Assembly: GCA_016706545.1 (NCBI GenBank)
Contig: JADJJK010000028.1
Location: forward strand, 56,923 to 120,922
DNA: 64,000 nt
Source: Myxococcales bacterium
GTDB taxonomy: Bacteria; Myxococcota_A; Polyangia; Haliangiales; Haliangiaceae
Direction of reading: 5' to 3'
This document shows positions 25,759 through 34,283 of the stretch, one piece after another. Under the pieces are notes generated by a model. That model did not search any database, was not told the origin of the DNA, and saw nothing but the letters and a program-made list of their open reading frames with translations. Position 1 is the first letter of the stretch. Each line of letters opens with the position of its first letter. The translations under genes were made by a program, and so were the position numbers.

Positions 25759-26625
25759 ATGACCCGCACGCTCTCGTCGGTCCTGGGGAACTCGCAGCGC
25801 CTCGACGGCGGCGCGATGTTTGGCAACGCTCCCAAGGCGCTGTGGTCTCGCTGGATCGAGCCAGACGAGGACAACCGCATCCCGCTGGCGTGCCGCTGCT
25901 TGCTGGTGCGCGACGGGCAGCGGCTGGTGCTCCTGGAGACGGGGATCGGCGTGTTCTTCGAGCCGCCGCTGCGCGCGCGCTACGGCGTGGTGGAGCCGGA
26001 GCACGTGCTCCTGGCTTCGCTGGCCGCGCTCGGGGTGGCGCCGGAGCAGATCGACGCGGTGGTGTTCTCTCACCTGCACTTCGATCACGCAGGTGGCGCC
26101 TTGGGACCGTGGGCGCAGGGCGCGCCGCTGTCGCTGGCGTTCCCGCGCGCGCGCTTCGTGGTGGGCGCCCAGGCGTGGGAGCGAGCGCAGGCGCCACACG
26201 CACGAGATCGCGCCTCCTTCATCCCCGAGCTTGGCCGGCTGCTCGCCGACAGCGGGCGGCTGGAGGTGGTGGAGGGCGAGACCTCGGAGGTCCTGGGCGG
26301 AGGGTTCCGCTTTCATCGCAGCGCCGGGCACACGCCGGGGCTCCTGCTCACCGAGATCGAGATGCCCGCTGGTCCGGTGGTGTTCGCGGCGGATCTGATC
26401 CCCGGCCGCGCCTGGGTCCACCTGCCCATCACCATGGGCTACGATCGCTATCCCGAGCTGCTCATCGATGAGAAGGACGCGCTCCTCACCGAGCTGCTCG
26501 CGCGCAGCGGGCGGCTGTTTTTCACCCACGATCCGCTGGTCGCGATGGGCAAGCTGGCGCGCGACGGCAAGGGCAAGTTTCACACCACCGACGAGTTGGC
26601 AGAGGTGCGCGAGCTCGCTCATTGA
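25759..26625 (+). CDS. MBL-fold metallo-hydrolase
   Basis: 288 aa from ATG 25759. Metal ligands follow the metallo-beta-lactamase order: VVFSHLHFDHAGGA (HxHxDH), a histidine in FRFHRSAGHTPGLLL, an aspartate in VVFAADLIPGRAWVHLPITM and a late FFTHDPLVAMGKLARDGKG. The leading segment CRCLLVRDGQRLVLLETGIG is the usual start of lactonase-like MBL proteins. Similarity suggests a hydrolase of the AHL-lactonase-like or general MBL group, but substrate cannot be told. Ends 86 bp before rtcB on the same strand. Confidence 0.85.
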   Translation: MTRTLSSVLGNSQRLDGGAMFGNAPKALWSRWIEPDEDNRIPLACRCLLVRDGQRLVLLETGIGVFFEPPLRARYGVVEPEHVLLASLAALGVAPEQIDAVVFSHLHFDHAGGALGPWAQGAPLSLAFPRARFVVGAQAWERAQAPHARDRASFIPELGRLLADSGRLEVVEGETSEVLGGGFRFHRSAGHTPGLLLTEIEMPAGPVVFAADLIPGRAWVHLPITMGYDRYPELLIDEKDALLTELLARSGRLFFTHDPLVAMGKLARDGKGKFHTTDELAEVRELAH

Positions 26626-26711
26626 GGGCGCCGCACACGACGGACCTGGCGGCATGGGCGCGCCGATGCGCGCCGACGCGCGCCGGTGCGTGACGAGAGG
26701 GGAGCTGTGTC

Positions 26712-28388
26712 ATGGCATCGAGTCATCACCTGGACGCGCTCGCTCGGCGAGTGGACGCTAACCGGCTGGAGGTCGGAAACCCCCACGGCGTGCCGGTGAC
26801 GCTGTTTGCCAATCGCGACGTGGGGATCGAGCCCGAGGCCATCGAGCAGGCGCTGTCGCTGGTGGCGGTGCAAGGCACCATCGAGGAGGTGTGGAAGGCG
26901 CAGCGCGCGGGCTCGATCTCGCCGTTCTGGGGCGACCAGCAAGGGCAGCTCGAGCGGGTGGTGCTCACGCCGGACCTTCACCGGGGCTCCGGGATCCCGG
27001 TGGGGACCGTCGCCGCGGCGCGCGGGTTCGTGCTCCCGCAGGCGGTGGGCAACGACGTGTGCTGTGGCATGCGGCTCCTGGTCACCGACGTGACGCGGGC
27101 CGAGCTCGCGGCCCACCTGGACGAACTGGACCGGCCGCTCCGCGCGGTGTTCTTTCAGGGGCAACGGGAGATCCCGATGTCGCCGCGTCAGCGCGAGGCG
27201 CTCCTGCGCGAGGGGCTGTGGGGCCTGCTTGAGACCAGCGCCGACAACGCGGGCGTCGGGCTGTGGCGCCACTATGATGCCGGCGAGCAGGAGCGAGACC
27301 TGTCCTCGGTCCACTTCCAGGGCGTGGTCCCGGCGCGCGGGCTGTTTGCGTTCGGCGACTACGTGCGAAGCTCAGGCCACCCGAGCTCTCGCGATTCGCA
27401 GATCGGCTCGATCGGCGGCGGCAACCACTTCGTGGAGCTGCAGGTCATCGACGAGATCCTCGACGGCGGCACCGCGCACGCCTGGGGCGTGACCGAGGGC
27501 AAGGTGGCGATCATGGCGCACTCGGGCTCGGTGGGGCTTGGGCACACGGTGGGCGGCTATTTCCACGATCAGGCGCGCGCGCTCTATCCCGGCGCGCTGC
27601 GCCACCCGGCGCATGGCTTCTACTGCCTGCCCACCCAGGGGCCGCACGCGGCGCTGGCCGCCAAGTACCTCGATGCGATGCACAACGCCGCGAACTTCGC
27701 GTTCGCCAACCGGCTGTTTCTGGGGCTGATGGCGTTGCGGGTGCTCTCCGAGGTGCTAGGGCGGCCGGTGAGCTCGCGTCTGCTCTACGATGCGCCGCAC
27801 AACCTCATCTGGGCGCCGCCAGGTGACTCGAGCGACGCGGTGTACTTGCATCGCAAGGGCGCGTGCCCGGCGCTCGGGCCAGAGCTTGGTCCCGCCGTTG
27901 GGCCAGCGCTCGGTCCCGCCGTCGGTCCCGCCGTCGGGCCAGCGCTCGGTCCTGCCGTTGGGCCGCAGGTCGCGTCCCCTCGCTCGGGGAGCGCGCCAGG
28001 CGACCGCTTCCGCTACACCGGGCACCCAGTGATCATCCCCGGCTCCATGGGCTCCTCCAGCTTTCTCCTGGCGGGGACCGGCAACGAGGACGCGCTGTGC
28101 AGCGCCTGCCACGGCGCAGGGCGTAGCCTGTCTCGCGGCAAGTCGCGGCGCGTCGACGAGGACACCTACCGCGACACGTTCTCCCGGCTGCGCGTGGTGA
28201 CCCCCATTGATCCCAAGGCCGCGGAGGTGCGGTTCCGGCGTGACGTGCTGGCGCAGTATCACGACCGGCTCAAGGAGGAGGCCCCCTATGCGTACAAGGA
28301 CATCACCCCGGTGGTGCAGACGGTGGAGGACGCCGACGTGGCCAGGCGCGTGGCCCGCCTGGCGCCGGTCCTGACCATCAAGGGGTAG
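26712..28388 (+). CDS. rtcB: RtcB-type RNA ligase with low-complexity insertion
   Basis: 558 aa. RtcB signatures in order: TPDLHRGSGIPVGTVAAARG, GNDVCCGMRLL (metal-binding Cys), GSIGGGNHFVELQVIDEI, MAHSGSVGLGHTVGG, YDAPHNLIWAP and, near the C-terminus, CHGAGRSLSRGKSRR with the histidine that is guanylylated. RtcB joins 2',3'-cyclic phosphate or 3'-phosphate RNA ends to 5'-OH ends using GTP. Between KGACPA and DRFRYTGHPVIIPGSMGSSS is a 40-residue insertion made of GPALGPAVGP-type repeats (residues about 386-425). It falls before the conserved PGSMG loop and adds length beyond usual RtcB. Probably a surface loop. Confidence 0.88.
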   Translation: MASSHHLDALARRVDANRLEVGNPHGVPVTLFANRDVGIEPEAIEQALSLVAVQGTIEEVWKAQRAGSISPFWGDQQGQLERVVLTPDLHRGSGIPVGTVAAARGFVLPQAVGNDVCCGMRLLVTDVTRAELAAHLDELDRPLRAVFFQGQREIPMSPRQREALLREGLWGLLETSADNAGVGLWRHYDAGEQERDLSSVHFQGVVPARGLFAFGDYVRSSGHPSSRDSQIGSIGGGNHFVELQVIDEILDGGTAHAWGVTEGKVAIMAHSGSVGLGHTVGGYFHDQARALYPGALRHPAHGFYCLPTQGPHAALAAKYLDAMHNAANFAFANRLFLGLMALRVLSEVLGRPVSSRLLYDAPHNLIWAPPGDSSDAVYLHRKGACPALGPELGPAVGPALGPAVGPAVGPALGPAVGPQVASPRSGSAPGDRFRYTGHPVIIPGSMGSSSFLLAGTGNEDALCSACHGAGRSLSRGKSRRVDEDTYRDTFSRLRVVTPIDPKAAEVRFRRDVLAQYHDRLKEEAPYAYKDITPVVQTVEDADVARRVARLAPVLTIKG

Positions 28389-28444
28389 CCCGGGGTCTCA
28401 CGATCCTGCACATCATGCACGCACACCGCGACGACGAGCCTGAC

Positions 28445-28560
28445 CCACCGTGCCAGGCCCGAGCCACCGTGCCAGGCCCGAGCCACCGTGCTCGACCCAA
28501 CCACCGTGCTCGACCCACCCACCGTGCTCGAGCCGACCACCGTGCTGGGCCTACCCACCT
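28445..28560. repeat. tandem imperfect 17-19-bp repeats
   Basis: About six units built on CCACCGTGC(C/T)(A/C)GRCCC (for example CCACCGTGCCAGGCCCGAG twice, then CCACCGTGCTCGACCCA). Just downstream, TGGGTTC is repeated (28604-28625) and the word GGGTTCTG recurs at 28643. Confidence 0.75.
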
Positions 28561-28659
28561 CCCACGCGCTCACCCTTGTCGTTACCTGGCGATCCGTTCC
28601 GGGTTCTGGGTTCTGGGTTCTGGTACAAACCAAAAAAAATCAGGGTTCTGAAACCAGCA

Positions 28660-28829
28660 GGGGCTGTGCGGCGGTGTGGAGAGGCGCGCCGGTCCCTCAG
28701 GCACGCCTGCTGCACCTGGCCCTCCTGCGCCTCTCCAAGGGCTGTGGTCAACCGCGCCGCGTACGCGCATCTCGCCTGCCCAGGCTCGACGGGCGCGGTT
28801 GTCCATAGCCCGACACCGTCCACAGCCCC
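28660..28829. other. candidate structured RNA or DNA element: three-way junction
   Basis: Three nested inverted repeats fit one fold. The outer stem pairs 28660-28668 (GGGGCTGTG) with 28821-28829 (CACAGCCCC), and after a small bulge CGGTGT (28672-28677) with ACACCG (28813-28818). Inside, hairpin 1 pairs GGAGAGGCGC (28678-28687) with GCGCCTCTCC (28727-28736), 10 of 10. Hairpin 2 pairs 28739-28758 with 28792-28811, 18 of 20. The stems abut with 0-2 nt between, as in a true junction. The strand cannot be told because the fold is nearly symmetrical. No open reading frame of note crosses it. Could be an ncRNA, a miniature transposon or a REP-like element. Confidence 0.6.
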
Positions 28830-29175
28830 GGGGCTTCCGCGGAGACGCGCTGCGACTTGGATCACGCCACGTTTCCGCGGAGGTTTCCGCGATCTCGATC
28901 TCCGCTCGCTCGCGTCCGCCTACCGGACACATTCGCCAACTACAGATCTTCTATCAAATATACATCTAAATATCAACATTCCCTTGACACCTCCCGCTCC
29001 CGCGCACCCGCCGCGCCGCCAACTCGCCGCGATCTCTTCCCCCGCGGCCTCTGCGCGCGCTACATGCTCGTCTACCTGCGCACCCCACGAAACTTCGCGC
29101 CACCCACGCTTCCTCGGCACCTGAGGCGCGCCAGGCGCCAAGTCCGGCGCCGAAAACCGCGTGCTACAAGAACGC

Positions 29176-31016
29176 ATGAGCGAGCCTCTCTCCGTCGAGG
29201 AAGTTCAAGCGCTCGGCGAGCAAATCGCCGAGCAAGCCGTCCACCTGGACGCCGCCATGCATCGCCTACTCGCCGACCTGCGGACGTTTGACGCGGCCGG
29301 CGGCTGGCACCGCCAGGGCTTTGGCACCTGCGCGCACTGGCTGAGCTGGCGCGTCGGCTGGGACCTCGGCACTGCGCGCGAACACCTGCGCGTGGCCAGG
29401 GCACTGCACACCTTGCCGCTCGTATCAGAGGCCTTGTCCGCCGGGCAGATCTCGTATTCCAAGACTCGCGCCATCACGCGCGTGGCCACCGCCGCCACCG
29501 AAGCGGTGCTCCTTGGCTACGCGCAGCACTGCACCGCCAGCCAGCTCGAGACGGTGTGCCGCAAAGTGGGAGTGCTCGGCGCCGACGCTGCGAGCAAGGC
29601 CGCGCGCCCGCACGACAGCGAGCGCTACGTGGCGCACACGACGACGGCCTCTGGCATGGTGTGCGTCAAGGCGTGCCTGCGCCCCGACGAGGCCGCGCTA
29701 CTCTTGCAAGTGTTTGCAGCAAGCCGCGGTGGACTGCACGCGCGAGCCGGCAGAGGCTTCCGCGGAGGTTGCTGACGTTTCCGCGGAAGCTCCAACACCT
29801 GCCGAGCGAGCGGCTGACGTCTCCGCAGAGGGTGCCGATGTTTCCGCGGAAGCGCCAACACCTGCCGAGCGAGCGGCTGACGTTTCCGCGGAAGCGCAGC
29901 GCTCTTCCACCACGACCACCACGCGCCGCCCGTACAACCGCGCCGATGGCTTGATGGCCCTGGTCCACAGCTATGCGCGCGGCAGCAGCACCGAGCGTTC
30001 TCCCGTCGAGCTGATCGTCACCGTGCCCGTGGCGCTGCTGCAGCAGACCGCCGCGACCACCGACTCCGCCACCGGCACCTCCGACTCCGCCGCCGACATC
30101 TCCCCAACCACCGCTCTCGCGACCGCCACCTTCACCGACCGCGGCGCCTCGCTGCCGGTGGCCCTCACCGTTGAGTCCGACCTCGCGCTCTCTCCGCAAG
30201 CCCCCCGCCGCCTGGCCTGCGACTGCGGCCTGGTCGTCGCCACCGTCGCCGCAGCAACATCCACCGACGCCACCCCACTCTCCGTCGGCCGCAAGACCCG
30301 CACCATCCCCGCCGCCCTCAAGCGGGCCCTTCTGCTGCGCGATCGAACCTGCCGCTTCCCCGGCTGCGATCACCGCCTCTTCCTCGATGGCCACCACCTG
30401 CAGCACTGGGCCGACGGCGGCGAGACCAATCTCGACAATCTCGCGCTGCTCTGCTCGCTCCACCACGCCTACGTCCACGAGCGCGGCTATCGCATCACGC
30501 AGTCACCCACTGGCGCGCTCGCCTTCGAAGATCCGCAGGGCCGCGCCGTCGTCCCGCTGCCGCCGCGCCCCGCGCCGACGCTGCTTGGCTGGCCCGCGAT
30601 CCGCGCCGCCAACGCCGCCCTGCCGCTGACAGCCACCACCGGCCAATGCCGCTGGCGCGGCGAGCGCGTCGATAGCTGGGACGCCGCCGCCACCGTGACG
30701 CGCATCCAGCGCCGCACCGATGCTGCAGCCGCACCCGCCCCCGCACCTTCCGCCCCCCGCCCCTCCCCCCCCCCCATCCGCGCCGCCCTGCACCACCACT
30801 CTCCCATCTGTCGCCGATCCCCCGCTCGACCCCGACGGCCTCCCCCTGCGCGGCCTGTGGGACGACCTCGACCGCCACGGCGCCATCGAGCGCTGGGTCC
30901 TCGCGGAGATGGAGATCACTGGCGTCGATCCCCTCTCCGTCGGCCGCCCCTTGCCGGACCACCTGCAGCACCCGTCACAGCGACAGTCCCAGCGCCCCTC
31001 GCAGCGCCGGTCGTAG
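29176..31016 (+). pseudogene. DUF222/HNH endonuclease (13E12-repeat family), two frameshifts
   Basis: Starts ATG 29176. The N-terminal DUF222 region (GGWHRQGFGTCAHWLSWRVG, AREHLRVARALHTLPLVSEA, LSAGQISYSKTRAITRVATA) is in frame 1. An extra T near 29713 (GTGTTTGC) shifts to frame 2, which holds a repeat-rich Ala/Glu linker and then the HNH nuclease: LLLRDRTCRFPGCDHRLFLD, GHHLQHWADGGETNLDNLAL and LCSLHHAYVHERGYRI. A run of 11 C at 30765-30775 marks a second shift to frame 3, carrying the C-terminus (LWDDLDRHGAIERWVLAEME). All family parts remain, so indels in the assembly or phase variation at the C-run are both possible. Confidence 0.7.
29755..29898. repeat. in-gene repeats with TTCCGCGGAA palindrome
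   Basis: Codes for EVADVSAEAPTPAERAADVS-type repeats. The palindrome TTCCGCGGA(A/G) occurs at about 29757, 29780, 29840 and 29886, and the unit CCTGCCGAGCGAGCGGCTGA occurs twice. The same palindrome word lies in the non-coding region upstream (28831 and 28870). Confidence 0.75.
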
Positions 31017-31086
31017 CGTCCGTCGAAACCTCCGCCCACCTCGCGCTAGCAGGGTAGCCGGGGTAGCCGTCCGAGCGTCGTCTGGG

Positions 31087-31452
31087 TCAGGCGCAGACCA
31101 CGCTGATCGCGTGGGCGTGGGTGCCGCCGTTGGTCGACATGACCTGGATGGTGCCGGTGGACGCGAGCGTGGCGAACTGCGCGGCGGTGATGGTCACCGA
31201 GTGCATGTGGGGCGACGTGCCGGTGATGTCGTAGGTCTTGTTCGCCGCGGCGGCGACGTCCGCCTTGGCCACCGTCAGCGTGTGGCCGTGGTTGCCATCG
31301 ATGGACACCACGGTGCCGTTGGCGGCGCAATCGCCGATCATGGGTGGGTCCTTGTCATCATCGCTGCCGCAGGCGGCGAGCGCCGAGACGCCCAATGCAG
31401 CGGCGCCGAGGCCGGCCAGAGAACGCAGGAACTGGTTGCGGGTCATGGTCAT
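31087..31452 (-). CDS. Tat/lipoprotein-type His-rich secreted protein, putative metal binder
   Basis: 121 aa from ATG 31452 (MTMTRNQFLRSLAGLGAAAL), a leader that resembles Tat/lipoprotein types and ends SALAAC. The mature part is short and rich in paired histidines: IDGNHGHTLTV, GTSPHMHSVTIT, NGGTHAHAISVVC. A conserved-looking core DVAAAANKTYDITGTSPHMH separates them. The pattern suggests copper or other metal binding on the periplasmic side, in keeping with the copper genes downstream. Family not recognised by name. Confidence 0.65.
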   Translation of the reverse strand: MTMTRNQFLRSLAGLGAAALGVSALAACGSDDDKDPPMIGDCAANGTVVSIDGNHGHTLTVAKADVAAAANKTYDITGTSPHMHSVTITAAQFATLASTGTIQVMSTNGGTHAHAISVVCA

Positions 31453-31504
31453 GGTGGCGCAGCGTAGCATTCTCGCCGCGCGCGGCGCGCGCACGGTCTG
31501 CTTG

Positions 31505-32006
31505 CTACGGCAACATCCGCTGGCGCTCGCCGGCGGTGGGGAGCCGACACTCGTCGTAGCGCCCGAACCACCGGTAGCGTCGGCGGGCCACGAAGCGATA
31601 GAGCGGATCCATCAGCGCCGCGGGCAAGTGGCGCAGCGGGTGCGCCCAGCGCCACGGCCAGGTCAGGTGATGCGCCGCGTGCAGGAACGCCTTGCTGCGC
31701 AGGTGCGCGCGGCCGGCCCTCCACGAACACCACCGTCTCGAGTGTTTCGGGGATCTCGCGGTGTCGCAGGCGCAGGCGCGCCGCGGTGGGCCCTTGCAGC
31801 GGCGCATAGAACAGGCGGCCTCGATCGCGGCGAACCAGCCAGCGGACCGAGCGGTGACAGAGTCCACACTGGCCGTCATACAGGATGACCGGTAGCGCCT
31901 CCAGGTCCTCGTCGGCGCGGGGGCCGACGCTCGGGGCGGGCGGTTGCCCGGGCGGCTCGAGCGCACGCCCTGGAACCGGGGGCTGCGACGGCGACTCCTC
32001 GAGCAT
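31505..32006 (-). CDS. DCC-family (DUF393) thiol-disulfide oxidoreductase-like protein, one frameshift
   Basis: Frame A from ATG 32006 carries LPVILYDGQCGLCHRSVRWL, VRRDRGRLFYAPLQG and TLETVVFVEGR, the DUF393 start with its D-x-x-C-x-x-C motif (DGQCGLC). Frame B continues HLRSKAFLHAAHHLTWPWRW, DPLYRFVARRRYRWFGRYDE and CRLPTAGERQRMLP, which is exactly the rest of the family (LYDLVARNRYRWFGRRDACRLP). The shift lies near 31715. Start codon choice is soft. Divergent from the copper-handling genes. Probably an intact gene spoiled by a 1-nt indel. Confidence 0.75.
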
Positions 32007-32158
32007 GCGGCAGTATGTCATCCAAGCAGGGGGCGACAACTTCTGACCGGCGCGGAAAAAGGCGCGGCGTGGAGCGTTAGGTGCGGCACAGCGCCTCTCC
32101 GAGCAACGTGGAGCCGCCCACGGGCGTTTTTCTCGGCCCCGCCTGCTACGGTCGGGGG

Positions 32159-32380
32159 GTGAAGACCGAGCTGCGAATCACCGGCATGACTTGCAAGAAC
32201 TGCGTGCGGCACGTCGAGAGCGCGCTTCGCAAACGCCCCGGCGTGGCGCAGGTCGCGGTGGACCTCGAGCGCGGCCTGGCCGTGGTCGAGCACGGCGACG
32301 AGGTGACCGCGAGCGCCCTGTGTGAGGTGGTCGCCGACGCCGGGTACCAGGGAGTCCCTTCGCTTGTCGATCCGACCTAA
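32159..32380 (+). CDS. heavy-metal-associated (HMA) copper chaperone
   Basis: 73 aa from GTG 32159 (VKTELRITGMTCKNCVRHVE). GMTCKNC is the HMA metal site (GMTCxxC). The rest (SALRKRPGVAQVAVDLERGL, EVTASALCEVVADAGYQGVP) completes the ferredoxin-like fold with the usual beta-alpha-beta order. It resembles CopZ. The gene heads a run with a His-rich lipoprotein, an outer-membrane factor and a multicopper oxidase, so copper delivery or buffering is likely. Confidence 0.85.
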   Translation: MKTELRITGMTCKNCVRHVESALRKRPGVAQVAVDLERGLAVVEHGDEVTASALCEVVADAGYQGVPSLVDPT

Positions 32381-32484
32381 CTGACGTATATCGACGACCT
32401 ATGCTCGGGTCCACGGCAGACCGCGCCCTCGTCGGCGCCATCACGCATGCTGCGCAGCCGCGCGGCGTGGCACGGCGTGCGTTC

Positions 32485-32706
32485 ATGGCGAGGGTCACTC
32501 GCTCTCTCTGGCTTGGGCTTGGGCTTGGGGCGGCGGGGTGTGCCCCCACCGCGCTCGCGCTCGCTCCTCTTCACCCGGCGCTGTCCAGCACGCCAGGCGC
32601 GCGCCCGGCGCCGCTGCCGGTGCCAGGCGAGTCCCCGGCGCGGTCCGACGAAGCCGAGTCTCCGTCGGACGGCTCGCACCATCACCACCACGGACACACC
32701 CCATGA
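32485..32706 (+). CDS. small lipoprotein with C-terminal His cluster
   Basis: 73 aa from ATG 32485 (MARVTRSLWLGLGLGAAGCA), lipobox AAGC. Proline-rich mature part ends DGSHHHHHGHTP, a natural hexahistidine-like metal site. The stop overlaps the start of the next gene (ATGA at 32703), showing coupling. ATG 32401 would add 28 residues before the signal peptide and was not used. Likely a periplasmic or outer-membrane metal binder. Confidence 0.7.
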   Translation: MARVTRSLWLGLGLGAAGCAPTALALAPLHPALSSTPGARPAPLPVPGESPARSDEAESPSDGSHHHHHGHTP

Positions 32707-34146
32707 GCAGCTCGTTCGCGGCCCACCTCTCGCGGCGCTCGGGCAGGGGGATGGGCGTCCTTGTCGCGCTGGCGGTGAGCGGCGCGCTCTCCGCGGGCTG
32801 CGCGGAGAGCCACCGCTCGTTGCTGCGGCCGGTGGGCGCGGAGCTGGCGCGGCGCGGGCTTCCGGAGATCGGCTCGGTCTCGCCCTCTCAGGTGCGCGCC
32901 AGCGAGGCGGTGCAGAAGCTGCTCGCGAGCCCGCTCTCGCTGCAGGCCGCGCTGCGGATCGCGCTGGCGCAGAACCGTCGCTTGCAAGCGCAGGCAGAAG
33001 AGCTGGGCGTGGCGCGCGCCGCGCTGACCGCCGCCACCCTCCCACCCCTGGAGGCCTCGGCGACGTATCACCTGGGCACGCTGGAGATCGACGTGCTCGC
33101 GGATGTGCTCTCGCTGCTGGAGCTGCCAGGGCGGCGGCAGGCCGCGCACGCCCAGCTCGACCGCGCGCGCGCGGCGGTGGTGGGCCACGCGGTGCGGCTG
33201 GCGGCCGAGGTGGAGATCTCTTACGGTGGGTTGCAGGCGGCGATGGCCAAGGTCACGCTGCGGCAGCTCCACTTCGACGCGGCCTCCGCGGCGGCGCTGG
33301 TGCAGGAGCGCGCGCACGAGGCTGGCGGCGCCACCGAGCTGGCGCTGGCCCGGAAGCTCGATCAGCGCGAGACCGCGCGCTCGCTGCTGGGCCGCGCGCA
33401 GGTGGAGCTCTTGCTGGCGCGCGAACGGCTGGGCAAGGCCTTGGGGCTCTCCGGTGCGGACCCCCAGTGGACCGTGGCGGAGGCGCCGCCGGTGTTGCCG
33501 GCCAGCGCGCCCGCCCTCGACGAGCTGGAGCGCGAGGCGGTGAGCGCCAGCACGGAGCTGGAGATGACGCGGGCCAGCGCGCGCGAGCGCGCCCAGCGCG
33601 CGGGCGCCTCGCGGCTCCGGCGCTTCCTGCCGAGCCTGGCGGTGGGCGCGGTGGCGGAGACCGAGGGTGACGTGTGGTCCTACGGCCCCGCCGTCCGGCT
33701 GGCGCTGCCGCTCTCCGGCGAAGCTGACCGCGGCGCAGCGCCGCGACGATGCGTCCCTGCGCCAGGCTCAGCATGAGCTCTACGCGACCGCGGTGGAGCT
33801 GCGCTCTGCCGCGCGCTCGGCTCGGCTGGAGGCGCTGGGCGCGTACGCCGAGGCGGCGCAGCTCCGCGACGTGGTGGTGCCGCTCCGGCAGCGCATCCTC
33901 GACGAGACCGTGCGCCACTACAACGCGATGAACGCCGACCCGTTCGCCGTGCTCCTGGCCCAGCAGGCCCTGGTGGAGGGCCGGCAGCTCCTGCTCGAGG
34001 CCACCGCGCGCTACGGCGCGGCGATGGCGCAGGTGTCGGCGCTGCGGCGTGGCGTGATGCCGGCGCTGACCGCGGCCGGGGCAGGGCCGGAGCTGCCCGC
34101 TTCCTCCGCGGGCCCGGCGCCAGCGGGGGGCCACGGCCTGCATTGA
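32703..34146 (+). CDS. TolC-like outer membrane efflux protein, one frameshift
   Basis: Starts ATG 32703 (MSSSFAAHLSRRSGRGMGVL) with a lipobox-like SAGC. The TolC repeat SLQAALRIALAQNRRLQAQA is followed by LGVARAALTAATLPPLEAS, LAAEVEISYGGLQAAMAKVT, ALARKLDQRETARSLLGRAQ and GPAVRLALPL. The frame ends soon after, while the next frame continues KLTAAQRRDDASLRQAQHEL, YATAVELRSAARSARLEALG and RILDETVRHYNAMNADPFAV, the second TolC half. The shift lies near 33715. Outer-membrane factor for metal or other export; no inner-membrane pump is in the window. Confidence 0.8.
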
Positions 34147-34283
34147 CCCTCTGACTTGCCAGGCCAAGGGCGAGGGGGCGCTCGTCGCGACCGCTGGAAT
34201 GATCCTCGTCCTGGTCCTGGTTCTCGTGTCGTCTTCTCCAGTCGCCCTCTCGAGTCGCCCTGTTGCTTGTTCAAGGAGTTCCC

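Larger units (their letters stand above)
28389..29175. other. 787-bp gene-free region
   Basis: No gene is supported on either strand. Contents: tandem repeats (28445-28560), short GGGTTCT repeats (28604-28650), the folded element at 28660-28829, and two copies of the TTCCGCGGA word (28831-28839 and 28870-28878) that recur inside the next gene. AT content rises at 28940-28985, where a promoter for the downstream nuclease gene could lie (TTCTATCAAATATACATCTA), but no clear -35/-10 pair was picked. Confidence 0.5.

Noticed and set aside
24844..26655. 603-aa minus-strand open frame
   Set aside because: Antisense to the TPR-like lipoprotein and the MBL hydrolase; His/Arg/Gln-rich shadow translation with no domain.
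28445..28560. Possible CRISPR array because of regular repeats
   Set aside because: Units are 17-19 bp, contiguous and imperfect, with no spacers and no cas genes nearby.
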